A stretch of 45,968 nucleotides of DNA, taken from CAZJWR01 sp964549765. GTDB taxonomy: Bacteria > Zixibacteria > MSB-5A5 > GN15 > JAAZOE01. Below, piece after piece: positions 33,404 through 42,486 of the stretch. Each line of letters begins with the position of its first letter. The first letter of the stretch is position 1. A program made the position numbers and the translations under genes. Location: the NCBI GenBank assembly GCA_964549765.1, contig CAZJWR010000027.1, positions 1-45,968 of the forward strand, in the 5' to 3' direction. The notes beneath the pieces are model-generated. The model did no database searches and was not told where the DNA came from. It saw only the letters and a program-made list of their open reading frames with translations.

Positions 33404-33497
33404 GATCTTCCCTGTTGTGTAAAGGTTAAACACTCTTGTCTAATCTATCGGTACGAATCCCGTGTACCTTTACGCCGAATTCCATCTAAGCCCTTGA

Positions 33498-33526
33498 AAC
33501 ATATACGTTCCGGAAAAGGCTGTCAA
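33498..33526 (-). promoter_or_regulatory. Promoter of the transglycosylase-sppA unit
   Basis: Minus strand TTGACA at 33526-33521, a 17-base spacer, and TATGTT at 33503-33498. It starts six bases after the miaA stop, leaving a leader of about 90 bases before the GTG at 33403. Confidence 0.75.
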
Positions 33527-33531
33527 GCTTT

Positions 33532-34509
33532 TTAATTTCCCGGGGGCGATTTCCACCAAGAATCCAGAGACTCAACCGCCTTTGCGCCCGCACCGGTTCC
33601 GAAGGAGTCGATAACCAAATCCGCCTTTGTCGCCCGAAACCACGTATACTGGCGTTTGGCGAACCGGCGGGTATTCTGCTTGATCAGATCGATCGTCTCT
33701 TCCCGGGAAATTCCGTCTTCGAAATAACGTACGATTTCGGCATATCCGACTACCTTGCATTGCTTCAGTGCCTCCCGGTACGGCGAATCGTAGACGGCCC
33801 GCGCTTCCTCGAATAATCCGCGAGCCACCATATCGTCGACGCGCCCGTCTATTCTTCCATAGAGTTCTTCACGCAGCGGCATTAAAAGCACTTGAAAAAA
33901 GGCGAAGCGTCCGTCTCTCGTATCCGGCTGATGCATCAATTCGCTTTTGGGTCGGCCCGTGATATGATAAATCTCCAACGCCCGCACCACCCGGATCATA
34001 TTATGCGGATGAATTTCCTCCGCCGATACCGGATCGACTTTCATCAACATTTCATAGAGGACCTTCGGCCCCCGGGTCGAGGCAATCTCCAGCAGTTCAT
34101 TGCGATAGCTCATGTCCTCATCGGGAATTTCGAATATCCCCTCCGCCAGCGCCCGGATATACAGGCCGGTACCGCCGCAGACGATGATGCGGCCTCCGGT
34201 GGAATAGATCCGATCGATAGTATCCGTGGCCTGCCGAACAAAATCGAACACGGTAAATCGCTCATCGAGATCGACCGTCCCCATCAGATGGTGCGGGACA
34301 CCCTCCCACTGGTCGGGATCAAGACGATCGGTGCCGATTTTGAGTTGCCGATAAATCTGACGGGAATCGGCCGAGACTATTTCCGCACCGTAGTTGTGGG
34401 CCAGACGAATGGCCAGCGATGATTTGCCGGAGCAGGTCGGCCCGGCGATGACGACGATTCTAATCGTCCCCTTCTGCACATCGAGTCTATTTCCGCCCGA
34501 ATCGGCCAT
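33532..34509 (-). CDS. miaA: tRNA dimethylallyltransferase MiaA
   Basis: The 325-residue enzyme adds the dimethylallyl group to A37 of tRNAs that read UNN codons. Visible motifs are the P-loop GPTCSGKSSLA, SADSRQIYRQLKIGTD, GVPHHLMGTVDLDERFTVFDF, CGGTGLYIRALAEG, HNMIRVVRALEIYHITGRP and, near the end, NTRRFAKRQYTWFR. The ATG at 34509 is chosen because GAGGAA lies five bases upstream; it overlaps mutL by 23 bases. The longer frame is the mutL shadow. mutS-mutL-miaA is a widespread gene order. Confidence 0.96.
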   Translation of the reverse strand: MADSGGNRLDVQKGTIRIVVIAGPTCSGKSSLAIRLAHNYGAEIVSADSRQIYRQLKIGTDRLDPDQWEGVPHHLMGTVDLDERFTVFDFVRQATDTIDRIYSTGGRIIVCGGTGLYIRALAEGIFEIPDEDMSYRNELLEIASTRGPKVLYEMLMKVDPVSAEEIHPHNMIRVVRALEIYHITGRPKSELMHQPDTRDGRFAFFQVLLMPLREELYGRIDGRVDDMVARGLFEEARAVYDSPYREALKQCKVVGYAEIVRYFEDGISREETIDLIKQNTRRFAKRQYTWFRATKADLVIDSFGTGAGAKAVESLDSWWKSPPGN

Positions 34510-36346
34510 CAAGTTCCTCGCGGCTGACTTTGATGAACGTCGGCCGCCCATGCGGACAGCAATAAGGATTATTCGTGGCGAACATGCGCACCACCAGGCT
34601 CCGGACTTCATCGGCCGACAGCCGATCCCCGGCCATGACCGCCGCCCGGCAGGCCAGCGACTGGGCCGTCGACTTGATTAAATCCCCGCCGGCCTTATCG
34701 AGCTGCGCCAAATCATCGAGGAGTTCGCGAATGATTTTTGCCGGATTCTTATCGCGAAACACCGGCGGCATGCCGTTTATGACGACCGCATTCTGCCCGA
34801 AAGCGCCGACGTCGAAACCGAGCTTGGTCAAAACTTCTCGGCTGTTTTCGAACGTCAGATATTCCTCGGCCGACAGTTCAACCGTTTCGGGGAATAGCAA
34901 TCTTTGAGTCGTGGCGCTGCCCTTTTCGACCTGTTCCAGCGCCTGTTCGTACAGCACCCGTTCGTGAGCGGCATGCTGATCGACGACATATAATTCACCG
35001 CGAATGAGGAATAGCAGATAAGTGCCGCCGGCTTTCCCCAGATAGGTTACTTCATTGACATCGAGCGCATCCACGCTGATTTCAGCCTGTGATGATTCTT
35101 CGCGGACCGGCCGGGTATTATCGCACGCGGCCGATTCATACACATCGGCGGCGATATCCGGCGGGATGAATTCTTTTCGCGGCATCATCGGGCCCGGGCG
35201 CAAGGCGGGGTTTTCGGACCGGGGAAAAGGCATCGGCGGCCGTTGATGATTCGGATAGCTCGGTCCATCGGATGGAAACGGCCGATTGGTAGTCATCGGC
35301 GCTTGGGCTTCCGAAGGAACGACCCGCCAGTCGCGCAGGGCCTTTTTCACGATGCGATAGACATTGTCGTGTATGGCCCGCTCCTCGGAAAGGCGCACTT
35401 CGGCCTTGGTCGGATGGACGTTAACATCGAGCCGGGATGGATCGACGGTGATGAAAATCGACGCCAGCGGATATCGCCCGCCGGGAAGAAATTCTCCGTA
35501 CCCGGCGGTAACAGCATGAATCAACGTCGATGAACTGACCGAACGACCATTGATAAACAGGCATATCCGCGTGCGGTCGTTGCGGGCCTGATCCGGATGA
35601 GCCAGATACACCAGATAGGAAACATCGCTGAGTTCCACGTCGTATTCGACAATCGACTTCGCTTCGATCCCAAATAGGATCGCCATGCGGTCGGCGATCA
35701 TCTGATCGCGTGGAAGATCGAATACCCGCCGTTCGTTAAGATCCAGCCGCATGGCCACCGACGGTTTGCCCAGCGCCATCCGTTCAGCCACCCGGATAAT
35801 CTGCCGCGATTCGGTGACTTCTGATTTGAGAAATTTGCGTCGCGCCGGGGTATTATAGAACAAATGCGACACCTCGATCTTTGTCCCCACCGGCGTCGAA
35901 ACGGGTCGAAAATCGATTTCCTTGCCGCCCTCGATAACGATGCATCTCCCCTGCGGTTCGGAAAAATGCCGCGTCGTCAGCGATAGATGCGATACCGATG
36001 CGATGGACGGCAACGCCTCGCCGCGAAAACCGTACGACCAAACCGAAAACAGATCGTCCAGATGTTCTATCTTCGATGTCGCGTGGCGGCTGAACGCCAG
36101 TTTGATCTGATCGGTGGGAATTCCGCAGCCGTTGTCGGTGACGCCGATGAAGGTCGTGCCTGATTTTTTGGCGACTATTTCGACCGACGTAGCCCCGGCA
36201 TCGAAGGCATTCTCGACCAGTTCCTTGACCACCGACGCCGGGCGTTCGATCACCTCGCCGGCGGCAATTTTGTTGATCAACACCCGGTCAAGTTGCCGGA
36301 TCGGGCGGGCGAATTTGCCATCTTGAAAATCAGTCTGATTCGGCAT
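34487..36346 (-). CDS. mutL: DNA mismatch repair protein MutL (endonuclease type)
   Basis: The 619-residue protein has the GHKL ATPase domain (INKIAAGEVIERPASVVKELVENAFDAG, DNGCGIP, GFRGEALPSI) and a C-terminal dimerisation domain with the nuclease motif DQHAAHERVLYE (DQHAx2Ex4E), the ACR(A) block and CPHGRPT. It should thus nick DNA itself, as in species without MutH. A Pro-rich linker (about residues 340-400) separates the domains. It overlaps mutS by 17 bases and miaA by 23. Confidence 0.97.
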   Translation of the reverse strand: MPNQTDFQDGKFARPIRQLDRVLINKIAAGEVIERPASVVKELVENAFDAGATSVEIVAKKSGTTFIGVTDNGCGIPTDQIKLAFSRHATSKIEHLDDLFSVWSYGFRGEALPSIASVSHLSLTTRHFSEPQGRCIVIEGGKEIDFRPVSTPVGTKIEVSHLFYNTPARRKFLKSEVTESRQIIRVAERMALGKPSVAMRLDLNERRVFDLPRDQMIADRMAILFGIEAKSIVEYDVELSDVSYLVYLAHPDQARNDRTRICLFINGRSVSSSTLIHAVTAGYGEFLPGGRYPLASIFITVDPSRLDVNVHPTKAEVRLSEERAIHDNVYRIVKKALRDWRVVPSEAQAPMTTNRPFPSDGPSYPNHQRPPMPFPRSENPALRPGPMMPRKEFIPPDIAADVYESAACDNTRPVREESSQAEISVDALDVNEVTYLGKAGGTYLLFLIRGELYVVDQHAAHERVLYEQALEQVEKGSATTQRLLFPETVELSAEEYLTFENSREVLTKLGFDVGAFGQNAVVINGMPPVFRDKNPAKIIRELLDDLAQLDKAGGDLIKSTAQSLACRAAVMAGDRLSADEVRSLVVRMFATNNPYCCPHGRPTFIKVSREELDGRFGRK

Positions 36347-38945
36347 CGTTTTTCAGCTTGGTTAGTATTTCCAGCGCCTGCAGCGGCGTCATGTTATTAA
36401 TATCCAGATCGCGGATCGTTTCCTCCAATGGCGACGGTTCGCGTCGCGCGGGGGCATCGAACAACGATGTTTGATTCAGTCGCACGTGCACACCCTTGGC
36501 CAGTTCCGATTTGGCGAATTCGCCCGATTCAAGAAGGCGCAGAATATGTCGCGCCCGCGATATGGTTTCGCGCGGCAGACCGGCCAGCCGTGCCACTTCG
36601 ATCCCGTATGAATCGTCGCATCCCCCCGGTACAACCTGGTGCAAAAATATCACGTCCTTTCCCCATTTCTTGACCGTTACCTGAAAATTCTTGATACGCG
36701 GATAAATCCCGGCCAATCCCGTCATCTCATGATAATGAGTGGCGAAAAGCGTGCGCGGCGTTCCGGTCGGATGCTGATAGATCGATTCGGCTACCGACCA
36801 CGCCACGGACAGACCGTCGAAGGTCGACGTGCCGCGCCCGATCTCATCGAGCAGTATCAATGATTTTTCGCTTTTATTGTGCAGGATATTGGCCGTCTCG
36901 ACCATCTCCACCAGAAACGTCGATTGTCCCCGAGTGAGGCTGTCGGTGGCGCCGACACGCGTGAATACGCGATCGACGATACCGATGTCGGCCGAATCGG
37001 CGGGCACGAACGATCCCATCTGCGCCAAAATCACCAGCAGCCCGACCTGCCTCAGCCAGGTCGATTTGCCCGACATATTCGGCCCGGTCAAAATGATCAT
37101 CGAAGTATCGCTGTCGTCGAGAATGACATCGTTGGCAACGAATTCATTGTGTCCCAGAAGCTGCGCCAGCACCGGGTGGCGGCCCTGTATGATCGACAGG
37201 TTTCTGTCGTTGAATATTTTCGGCCGCACATATCGTTCCTGCCGAGCCAGTTCGGCGAAACCGTTAACCAGGTCAATTTCCGCCAGTAGATCGGCCAGCG
37301 ACATCAGGTCGGGCAGCCGTCCGGCGATCTGATCGGCCAGTTGATGAAACAATTCTTCCTCAAGCCGGTTAATTTTTTCCTCGGCTTCGAGGATAAGCCC
37401 CTCTTTGACCTTCATCTCCTCGGTAATGTACCGTTCAGCGTTGACCAGCGTCTGCTTGCGAATATACTCCGCAGGAACGCGGTCGGTGTGGGTCCGGGTG
37501 ACCTCGATATAATAGCCGAAGACCTTGTTGAACCCGACCTTCAACGACGGTATCCCCGTCCGCTTCTTTTCCTGCGCCGCCAATCCGGCGATATATGTTC
37601 GAGCATCCTTGATCGATAGGTTCAGATCATCCAATTCGGTCGAAAATCCCGGCTTGAATATATCACCGCCGGTTATGCCCGGCGGCGCATCGTCGCGGAT
37701 GGCGCGGTTGATGTCATCGGCGGTTTCGGAAAGATCGGGCATCGCTTGATGGATGCTTGCGAGCATAGGCGCTGTAGCTTCGGCAAGCAGGCTTTTGACT
37801 TCGCTGCCGATACGGATGGCGTCCCGAATTGCCTGAAGCGTCCGGGGGCCGGCTTTCCCCATGCCGAGCCGTCCGCTCAGCCGTTCCATATCCGGAATTT
37901 TCTTGAACCGGTTCGAAAGCTCCGCCGACACATCGGATTTCTCCACGAGTTCGGCCACGGTATCGAGACGACGATTGATCTTTTCCGGCTCCACAAACGG
38001 CGCCGCCACCGAGCGACGCAGACGCCGCGCCCCCGCCGCCGATCCGGTGCGATTGATCGCCCAGAGGAAACTGTGCTTTTCGTCGCCGGTCGCAAGATTG
38101 ATGAATAGTTCGAGATTGCGCACGGTGGCGGCGTCGAGAATCATCCGTTTCTGGGCATATCCGGCGCGAATGCAGGTGATGTGGGCCAGGCGTTCCTGCT
38201 TGTTGTTCTGCAGGTAGCGAAAGATCGCCCCGGCGGCGGCGATTCCCATTTTCATATCGCCGATGCCGAAGCCGTCAAGGGTCGTCACCGAAAAGAAACG
38301 GCAAAGATGTTCTTCCGCCAACCGGTAATCGAAATAGATTGATTCAAGCGGCGTAAGATTTGGCGCGTTTCCGTTTTCCATCACATCCGGCGGCAAAACA
38401 AAATCCCGTTCCTCCGAAGGAAACAAAATTTCCTTCGGCTGCATCAGCGTTACTTGATCGAATATATCCTCGGGTTCGCTCTCGTTGATCGAAAAATCAC
38501 CGGTGGACAGCTCCAGACGAGCCATGCCGATACGTTTGCGGTTGCCGCATACGGCCATCAAATAGGCGTCATGCGACGGCGACAACACACTTTCCAGGGT
38601 CGATGTCCCCGGCGTGATGATTTCGACGACGTCGCGCTTGACGATCCCCTTGGCTTTTTTGGGATCTTCGATCTGTTCACAGATGACGACCTTCTTGCCC
38701 GCCTCGATCAAGCGCGGCAGATATTTTTCGAGGGCATGGTGCGGGATGCCGGCCAGTGGTGTGGCGTTATTCTTGTCCATCGAACGGGACGTCAGAGCGA
38801 TACCGAGGATGGGCGCGGCTTCGATAGCGTCGTCGCCGAACATCTCATAGAAGTCGCCCATGCGGAAAAATACGATCTTATCCGGATATTGCGCTTTGAA
38901 TTTGAGGTACTGACGCATCATCGGCGTCAGGCCGTCATTTTTCAT
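36330..38945 (-). CDS. mutS: DNA mismatch recognition ATPase MutS
   Basis: The 871-residue protein binds mismatches via the N-terminal Phe-x-Glu motif (GDFYEMFGDDA) and has the C-terminal ATPase with Walker A GPNMSGKST, Walker B LILLDEIGRGTST and the LFATHYHEMTGL block. Length and domain order are those of MutS1. It overlaps the SPOR protein gene by 11 bases and mutL by 17, so the five genes lapA to mutL form one tightly packed run. Confidence 0.98.
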   Translation of the reverse strand: MKNDGLTPMMRQYLKFKAQYPDKIVFFRMGDFYEMFGDDAIEAAPILGIALTSRSMDKNNATPLAGIPHHALEKYLPRLIEAGKKVVICEQIEDPKKAKGIVKRDVVEIITPGTSTLESVLSPSHDAYLMAVCGNRKRIGMARLELSTGDFSINESEPEDIFDQVTLMQPKEILFPSEERDFVLPPDVMENGNAPNLTPLESIYFDYRLAEEHLCRFFSVTTLDGFGIGDMKMGIAAAGAIFRYLQNNKQERLAHITCIRAGYAQKRMILDAATVRNLELFINLATGDEKHSFLWAINRTGSAAGARRLRRSVAAPFVEPEKINRRLDTVAELVEKSDVSAELSNRFKKIPDMERLSGRLGMGKAGPRTLQAIRDAIRIGSEVKSLLAEATAPMLASIHQAMPDLSETADDINRAIRDDAPPGITGGDIFKPGFSTELDDLNLSIKDARTYIAGLAAQEKKRTGIPSLKVGFNKVFGYYIEVTRTHTDRVPAEYIRKQTLVNAERYITEEMKVKEGLILEAEEKINRLEEELFHQLADQIAGRLPDLMSLADLLAEIDLVNGFAELARQERYVRPKIFNDRNLSIIQGRHPVLAQLLGHNEFVANDVILDDSDTSMIILTGPNMSGKSTWLRQVGLLVILAQMGSFVPADSADIGIVDRVFTRVGATDSLTRGQSTFLVEMVETANILHNKSEKSLILLDEIGRGTSTFDGLSVAWSVAESIYQHPTGTPRTLFATHYHEMTGLAGIYPRIKNFQVTVKKWGKDVIFLHQVVPGGCDDSYGIEVARLAGLPRETISRARHILRLLESGEFAKSELAKGVHVRLNQTSLFDAPARREPSPLEETIRDLDINNMTPLQALEILTKLKNDAESD

Positions 38946-39945
38946 CGTCGATCACTACCTTGAAGACGTCGTGTTCCCCCAATTCCAGTTTTTCCTTGGC
39001 CGCCTGCGCCTCTTTCTGGGTGGAAAACCGTCCGGCAAGTACAATGTAGTAGGCGTTGCCCGATATCGACCGCCTGGTGATGCGCGATTTGTATCCGTAC
39101 CCTTCGACCCGCTCCGACATACGTTTGGCGTTGTCCTTCTCGGCAAAGACGCCCACCTGAACGGCATAGATGATGCCCTCGAATATCTCCGTGGACTCCT
39201 CCCCGGAGCGGCGGTCGGACACCTGTTTCAACTCCTGCAGCACATCGTCCTGGCCGACCGCGTGCGGATATTTCTCGCGAAGGATGTTGTAATTCAGCAG
39301 GGCGCGTTCGGTGTTGCCGCGGGCGATGGAGACTTTGGCCAGATAGATCAGGCCGGCAGGGATGATATCGTCGTCGCCGGAATCGATAATGGTGCGGCAG
39401 TACCCTTCGGCCGCTTTGTACTTTTCCGTGCGGATCGCAGCCACGGCCTGTGTAAGAACGGCGAAGCGGCCGTAATACGAATCCGGGGAACCTTCACTCA
39501 AAAGCCGCAAATATCGTTCCTGCTGGCTGCTGCCGTCGGGCTCGTGCGCCGCCAGCATGGCCAGGATCGGTTCCCGGTACCGGCTCATCTCCCAGCGATG
39601 AAGAAACGCCTCGCCGACCGACAGCACCGTGGCGGTATCGCCCAACGCCTCGGCCAACTGCAGCATCCGAAAACGCGCTTCCTCCTCATATTTGCCGTCA
39701 AGATCCGAACGCGCCGCGGCGTCGAACAAATCCCGCGCCCGGTCGCCGGACCGCTCCAGCAGGCCGTTCACGAAGAGCCGGTTGCCGTCGCGAGCCGCCG
39801 ACTGCGGCAGCTCCTGAAAGGCTCGTTCGGCGTCGCTGATTCTCCCATCCTTGACAAAATCGTAAATGCGGTCGATCTGCTGATCGGCACGGACCGCACC
39901 CGCAAACAGGAGAAGCACGGCGATTATGATGGTTACGCGGATCAT
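38935..39945 (-). CDS. Secreted helical-repeat protein with SPOR domain
   Basis: The 336-residue protein has a signal peptide (RVTIIIAVLLLFAGAVRA), a helical, TPR-like middle region (about residues 25-240, for example AERAFQELPQSA, YKAAEGYCRTIIDSG, NTERALLNYNILREKYP) and a C-terminal SPOR domain (about 255-336: YAVQVGVFAEKDNAKRMSERVEGYGYKS, YYIVLAGRFSTQKEAQ). SPOR domains bind denuded peptidoglycan glycans at division sites. The ATG at 39945 makes an ATGA overlap with lapB. Its place between lapB and mutS suggests a cell-envelope job. Confidence 0.88.
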   Translation of the reverse strand: MIRVTIIIAVLLLFAGAVRADQQIDRIYDFVKDGRISDAERAFQELPQSAARDGNRLFVNGLLERSGDRARDLFDAAARSDLDGKYEEEARFRMLQLAEALGDTATVLSVGEAFLHRWEMSRYREPILAMLAAHEPDGSSQQERYLRLLSEGSPDSYYGRFAVLTQAVAAIRTEKYKAAEGYCRTIIDSGDDDIIPAGLIYLAKVSIARGNTERALLNYNILREKYPHAVGQDDVLQELKQVSDRRSGEESTEIFEGIIYAVQVGVFAEKDNAKRMSERVEGYGYKSRITRRSISGNAYYIVLAGRFSTQKEAQAAKEKLELGEHDVFKVVIDDEK

Positions 39946-41096
39946 GATATCCCGGCGCTGAATGAATCGACGGCTTTGCAGCGCGGGCACAACCATGTCA
40001 TCGTCTCCGAACGCAGTCCGCATTCGCCACAGCGGAAATCGCTCGCCTCCCGCTTGACCGCCATTTTGATCGTTTGTTTGAGCAACCCGGTCGCGGCTTC
40101 CCGGCGATTCGTTTCCAGATGAAGCCGATATAGGCCGAGTTTGGCCAGCATCGAGTCGGGATGATTATCCAATGCGGTCGTGTAATGTTCGCGCGAGGCG
40201 TCGAATTCGCCTTTCTTCTCCATAAAATACGCCAGCTCCAGACGGGCCGTCAGGTGTTCCGGACAGGATTGCAGCAGCGTTGTCAGCGTGTCGGCGTAAT
40301 CGCCGTACCGCCCGACTTCGAAGAAGCCCTTTTTCAACCGTTCGAACACGAGATGACCCTCGCAGGGCTTGATCGTGATCACCTTCGTCCAATACCCGAT
40401 GGCATCCTCCAGCCGCTTTTCATCGTAGTAGCTGTCACCGATGGCGATATAGGCCGCCAGGCAATTCCTATCGAAATGAATCGCCTCTTTGAAAAAGAGT
40501 CGCGCCCGATGCCGGTCACCCTGCGCCGCCAGATCGTATCCTTCGAAAGTCTTATACAATGCCAGCATCCGCCCCGAATCATGCCCGTTCAGCTTATCCA
40601 GCTTCTTCCGTATTATCGCCGCCTCTTTCCAATCACCGGATTTCTCGTGATGCCGCAGAAGCGACGTCAGGGCAAAGCGATCATTGGGAGAAAATCCCAG
40701 AATCTCATTGATGGCCCGAATCGCCGCCGCCTCGTCACCCGATTCGGAAAAATCGTGAGACAGCGCCGTGAGGATTTCCTTTTTCTGTTCCAGGGTGAGG
40801 TTGCCTCGAAACGTGAGATCGCGATGCACCTGAAGGGCCAGTTCCGGCTTTTTCCTGCGGCGGAATATGTTCCCCAAGTGAATATAAGCGTCGATATTCG
40901 ACGTATCGGTGTTGACGGTCTCTTTCAGCTTACTGAAGGCGGCCTCATCCTGTCCCCGGAGCAGCGCCTGCAGTCCGTCGATATACGTCTGTGGATCGGG
41001 CCGTTCCGGATCCGATTGGGTCCGCCGATACATCTGCACCGCCGCCCAACTGATGACGACCACCGCCACGACGAGCAGAGCAATAATCTCGGTCAT
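39942..41096 (-). CDS. lapB: LapB-like (YciM) LPS assembly regulator
   Basis: The 384-residue protein has an N-terminal membrane anchor (IIALLVVAVVVISWAAVQMY), cytosolic TPR repeats across residues about 40-340 and a C-terminal rubredoxin-like zinc ribbon (FRCGECGLRS and WLCPRCKAVD), the combination that defines LapB. In E. coli LapB works with FtsH to control LpxC turnover and hence LPS levels. It overlaps lapA by four bases and the SPOR gene by four. The family call is firm; the LpxC role here is inferred. Confidence 0.92.
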   Translation of the reverse strand: MTEIIALLVVAVVVISWAAVQMYRRTQSDPERPDPQTYIDGLQALLRGQDEAAFSKLKETVNTDTSNIDAYIHLGNIFRRRKKPELALQVHRDLTFRGNLTLEQKKEILTALSHDFSESGDEAAAIRAINEILGFSPNDRFALTSLLRHHEKSGDWKEAAIIRKKLDKLNGHDSGRMLALYKTFEGYDLAAQGDRHRARLFFKEAIHFDRNCLAAYIAIGDSYYDEKRLEDAIGYWTKVITIKPCEGHLVFERLKKGFFEVGRYGDYADTLTTLLQSCPEHLTARLELAYFMEKKGEFDASREHYTTALDNHPDSMLAKLGLYRLHLETNRREAATGLLKQTIKMAVKREASDFRCGECGLRSETMTWLCPRCKAVDSFSAGIS

Positions 41097-41425
41097 TTGG
41101 AATCATCCTTGCCGGAATGAAGAAACGACTCACCCGACTCTTGGATAGTCCGGTTACGCAGCGCGGCGATTTCATGAGTGAGAGACTCGGCGATCCGTTT
41201 CTGGCGCCGGAGTTCGGCCACCTGTTTGAAAAAGATCGAGACAAACAGCAGAAACGAAATCACCATCCCGAACAGGAACGCCCAATAGACGACATAAATC
41301 AGGTGCACATTGACATAACGCGTAGTGAAGATCGTCACAGCCACGCTTTCCTGCGCATTAGAGATTGAAAACCACAGGAGCACGGCGATCAAGACGACCA
41401 CCAAAAGCGCCCTGAAAACCCACAT
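41093..41425 (-). CDS. lapA: LapA-like inner-membrane protein (DUF1049)
   Basis: The 110-residue protein has two transmembrane helices (about 4-20 and 42-64) with NAQESVAVTIF between them, and a cytosolic coiled tail (KQVAELRRQKRIAESLTHEIAALRN), the LapA layout. It is next to lapB, its usual partner, with an ATGA overlap. GGAGGAGCT precedes the ATG at 41425; upstream in-frame residues are unlikely. It opens the operon behind a good promoter. Confidence 0.88.
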   Translation of the reverse strand: MWVFRALLVVVLIAVLLWFSISNAQESVAVTIFTTRYVNVHLIYVVYWAFLFGMVISFLLFVSIFFKQVAELRRQKRIAESLTHEIAALRNRTIQESGESFLHSGKDDSK

Positions 41426-41461
41426 AGCTCCTCCTTGAAAGGGCATGGACAGCAAAAAATT

Positions 41462-41490
41462 TATATAACAGAAAGCCCGGTGACAGTCAA
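41462..41490 (-). promoter_or_regulatory. Promoter of the lapA-lapB-SPOR-mutS-mutL-miaA run
   Basis: Minus strand TTGACT at 41490-41485, a 17-base spacer, and TATATA at 41467-41462 preceded by TGT. The predicted start is about 30 bases before the lapA ATG. The -35 box starts where the upstream terminator's T-run ends. Confidence 0.8.
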
Positions 41491-41527
41491 TAAAAATAAC
41501 CCGCCGTCGGTGTCCTCGGGCGGGTTA
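41490..41527 (-). terminator. Terminator after the gene at 41552
   Basis: Minus strand TAACCCGCC and GGCGGGTTA pair over nine bases around a 13-base loop and are followed by TTTTTATT. It lies 25 bases after the stop of the secreted-protein gene. Confidence 0.85.
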
Positions 41528-41551
41528 CGCAATCATCGCAATATCAAGGAC

Positions 41552-42238
41552 TTACCCTTTTTTCTCACTCTCTTCCCCGGCTCCTTTTTTAGGCCCGAAT
41601 TTCAACGAGCTGATCACCTGGTTGTACATATCCACGATGGGCTGGGACGTCCGGTACTCACAGATCATGGAAATCATATAAACGTGACCGTCCCGGACAG
41701 TGACGAAAATTGTCCCGTACTTGTTGTCGTTGACCACGTCCGCCTTATCCGACCCCTGCTTCGCGACGGTTATTTCATAGGCTTGTCTCGCCTCCATGAG
41801 GACGGCCATTTTACCCTGGAAGGTAATCTCCTGTCGCTTGACCAACTCGTACGGACGGGAAACGATCTTGAGATATTTGTACATGAATTTCTTCTGATCG
41901 GATTCAAAACTCGAGGAAAGCAGACTGTCGACGAACTCATTGGCCCCTAGTGAGGTCGTATCGACGATTACGGCCATGGTCGGAACCTGCATGTAATCCC
42001 GGAGACCGCCCTGGAATTGATACGGCGGCACCGGCGACTTTTGATCCATGGTCATACGAAGAGCGTACTTCGAGCTCTTGATGCTGGTGGACCATCCGTC
42101 CGGGATTTGCATGGAGAAGTCGTAGTCGTTGTCGGTGTATATGTTGTCCTTGACTTCACCGGATTTTTTGGCTTCGACCGGCGCTCCAACACAGGCGATG
42201 AAAAGAACGACGGTAACGGCTATACCAACAAATTTCAT
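41552..42238 (-). CDS. Secreted protein of unknown function (PsbP/DUF1795-like pattern)
   Basis: The 228-residue product has a signal peptide (KFVGIAVTVVLFIACVGAPVEA), then a beta-rich domain starting with YDFSMQIPDGWSTSI, the lead-in typical of PsbP-like/DUF1795 lipoprotein-type domains, and closing with TVRDGHVYMISMICEYRTS and a last helix. The C terminus is Lys/Glu-rich. Function is not known. AGGAGGTGAATC lies directly before GTG 42241 and ATG 42238; both fit. The gene stands alone between a promoter and a terminator. Confidence 0.8.
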   Translation of the reverse strand: MKFVGIAVTVVLFIACVGAPVEAKKSGEVKDNIYTDNDYDFSMQIPDGWSTSIKSSKYALRMTMDQKSPVPPYQFQGGLRDYMQVPTMAVIVDTTSLGANEFVDSLLSSSFESDQKKFMYKYLKIVSRPYELVKRQEITFQGKMAVLMEARQAYEITVAKQGSDKADVVNDNKYGTIFVTVRDGHVYMISMICEYRTSQPIVDMYNQVISSLKFGPKKGAGEESEKKG

Positions 42239-42265
42239 CACGATTCACCTCCTACGGCTTACCGG

Positions 42266-42295
42266 GAATAATGGCAATATCGCCGCGAATGTCAA
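42266..42295 (-). promoter_or_regulatory. Candidate promoter of the secreted-protein gene
   Basis: Minus strand TTGACA at 42295-42290, an 18-base spacer and TTATTC at 42271-42266; perfect -35, weak -10. The predicted start is about 20 bases before the ribosome site. Confidence 0.5.
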
Positions 42296-42486
42296 GGCTT
42301 TAATTCGCAACGTCTTTGCATTCAATACATATACACGCCACGTCGGCAAAAGATTGGCCGATATTTGAGCAGAATTGCCGTGATCGGAGCCTTTTATGCT
42401 CCGCTATGTATAGTTGATTCAATTTGTCGGCTTTTTCAATCGCGCATTGCCGGCCCCATATGGCCAGGCTGATACTATGCCCCGCA

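Noticed and set aside
33426..33485. A 19-codon upstream frame in the transglycosylase leader (ATG 33485, AAGGGC upstream)
   Set aside because: Possible regulatory leader peptide, but no feature other than a weak ribosome site supports translation.
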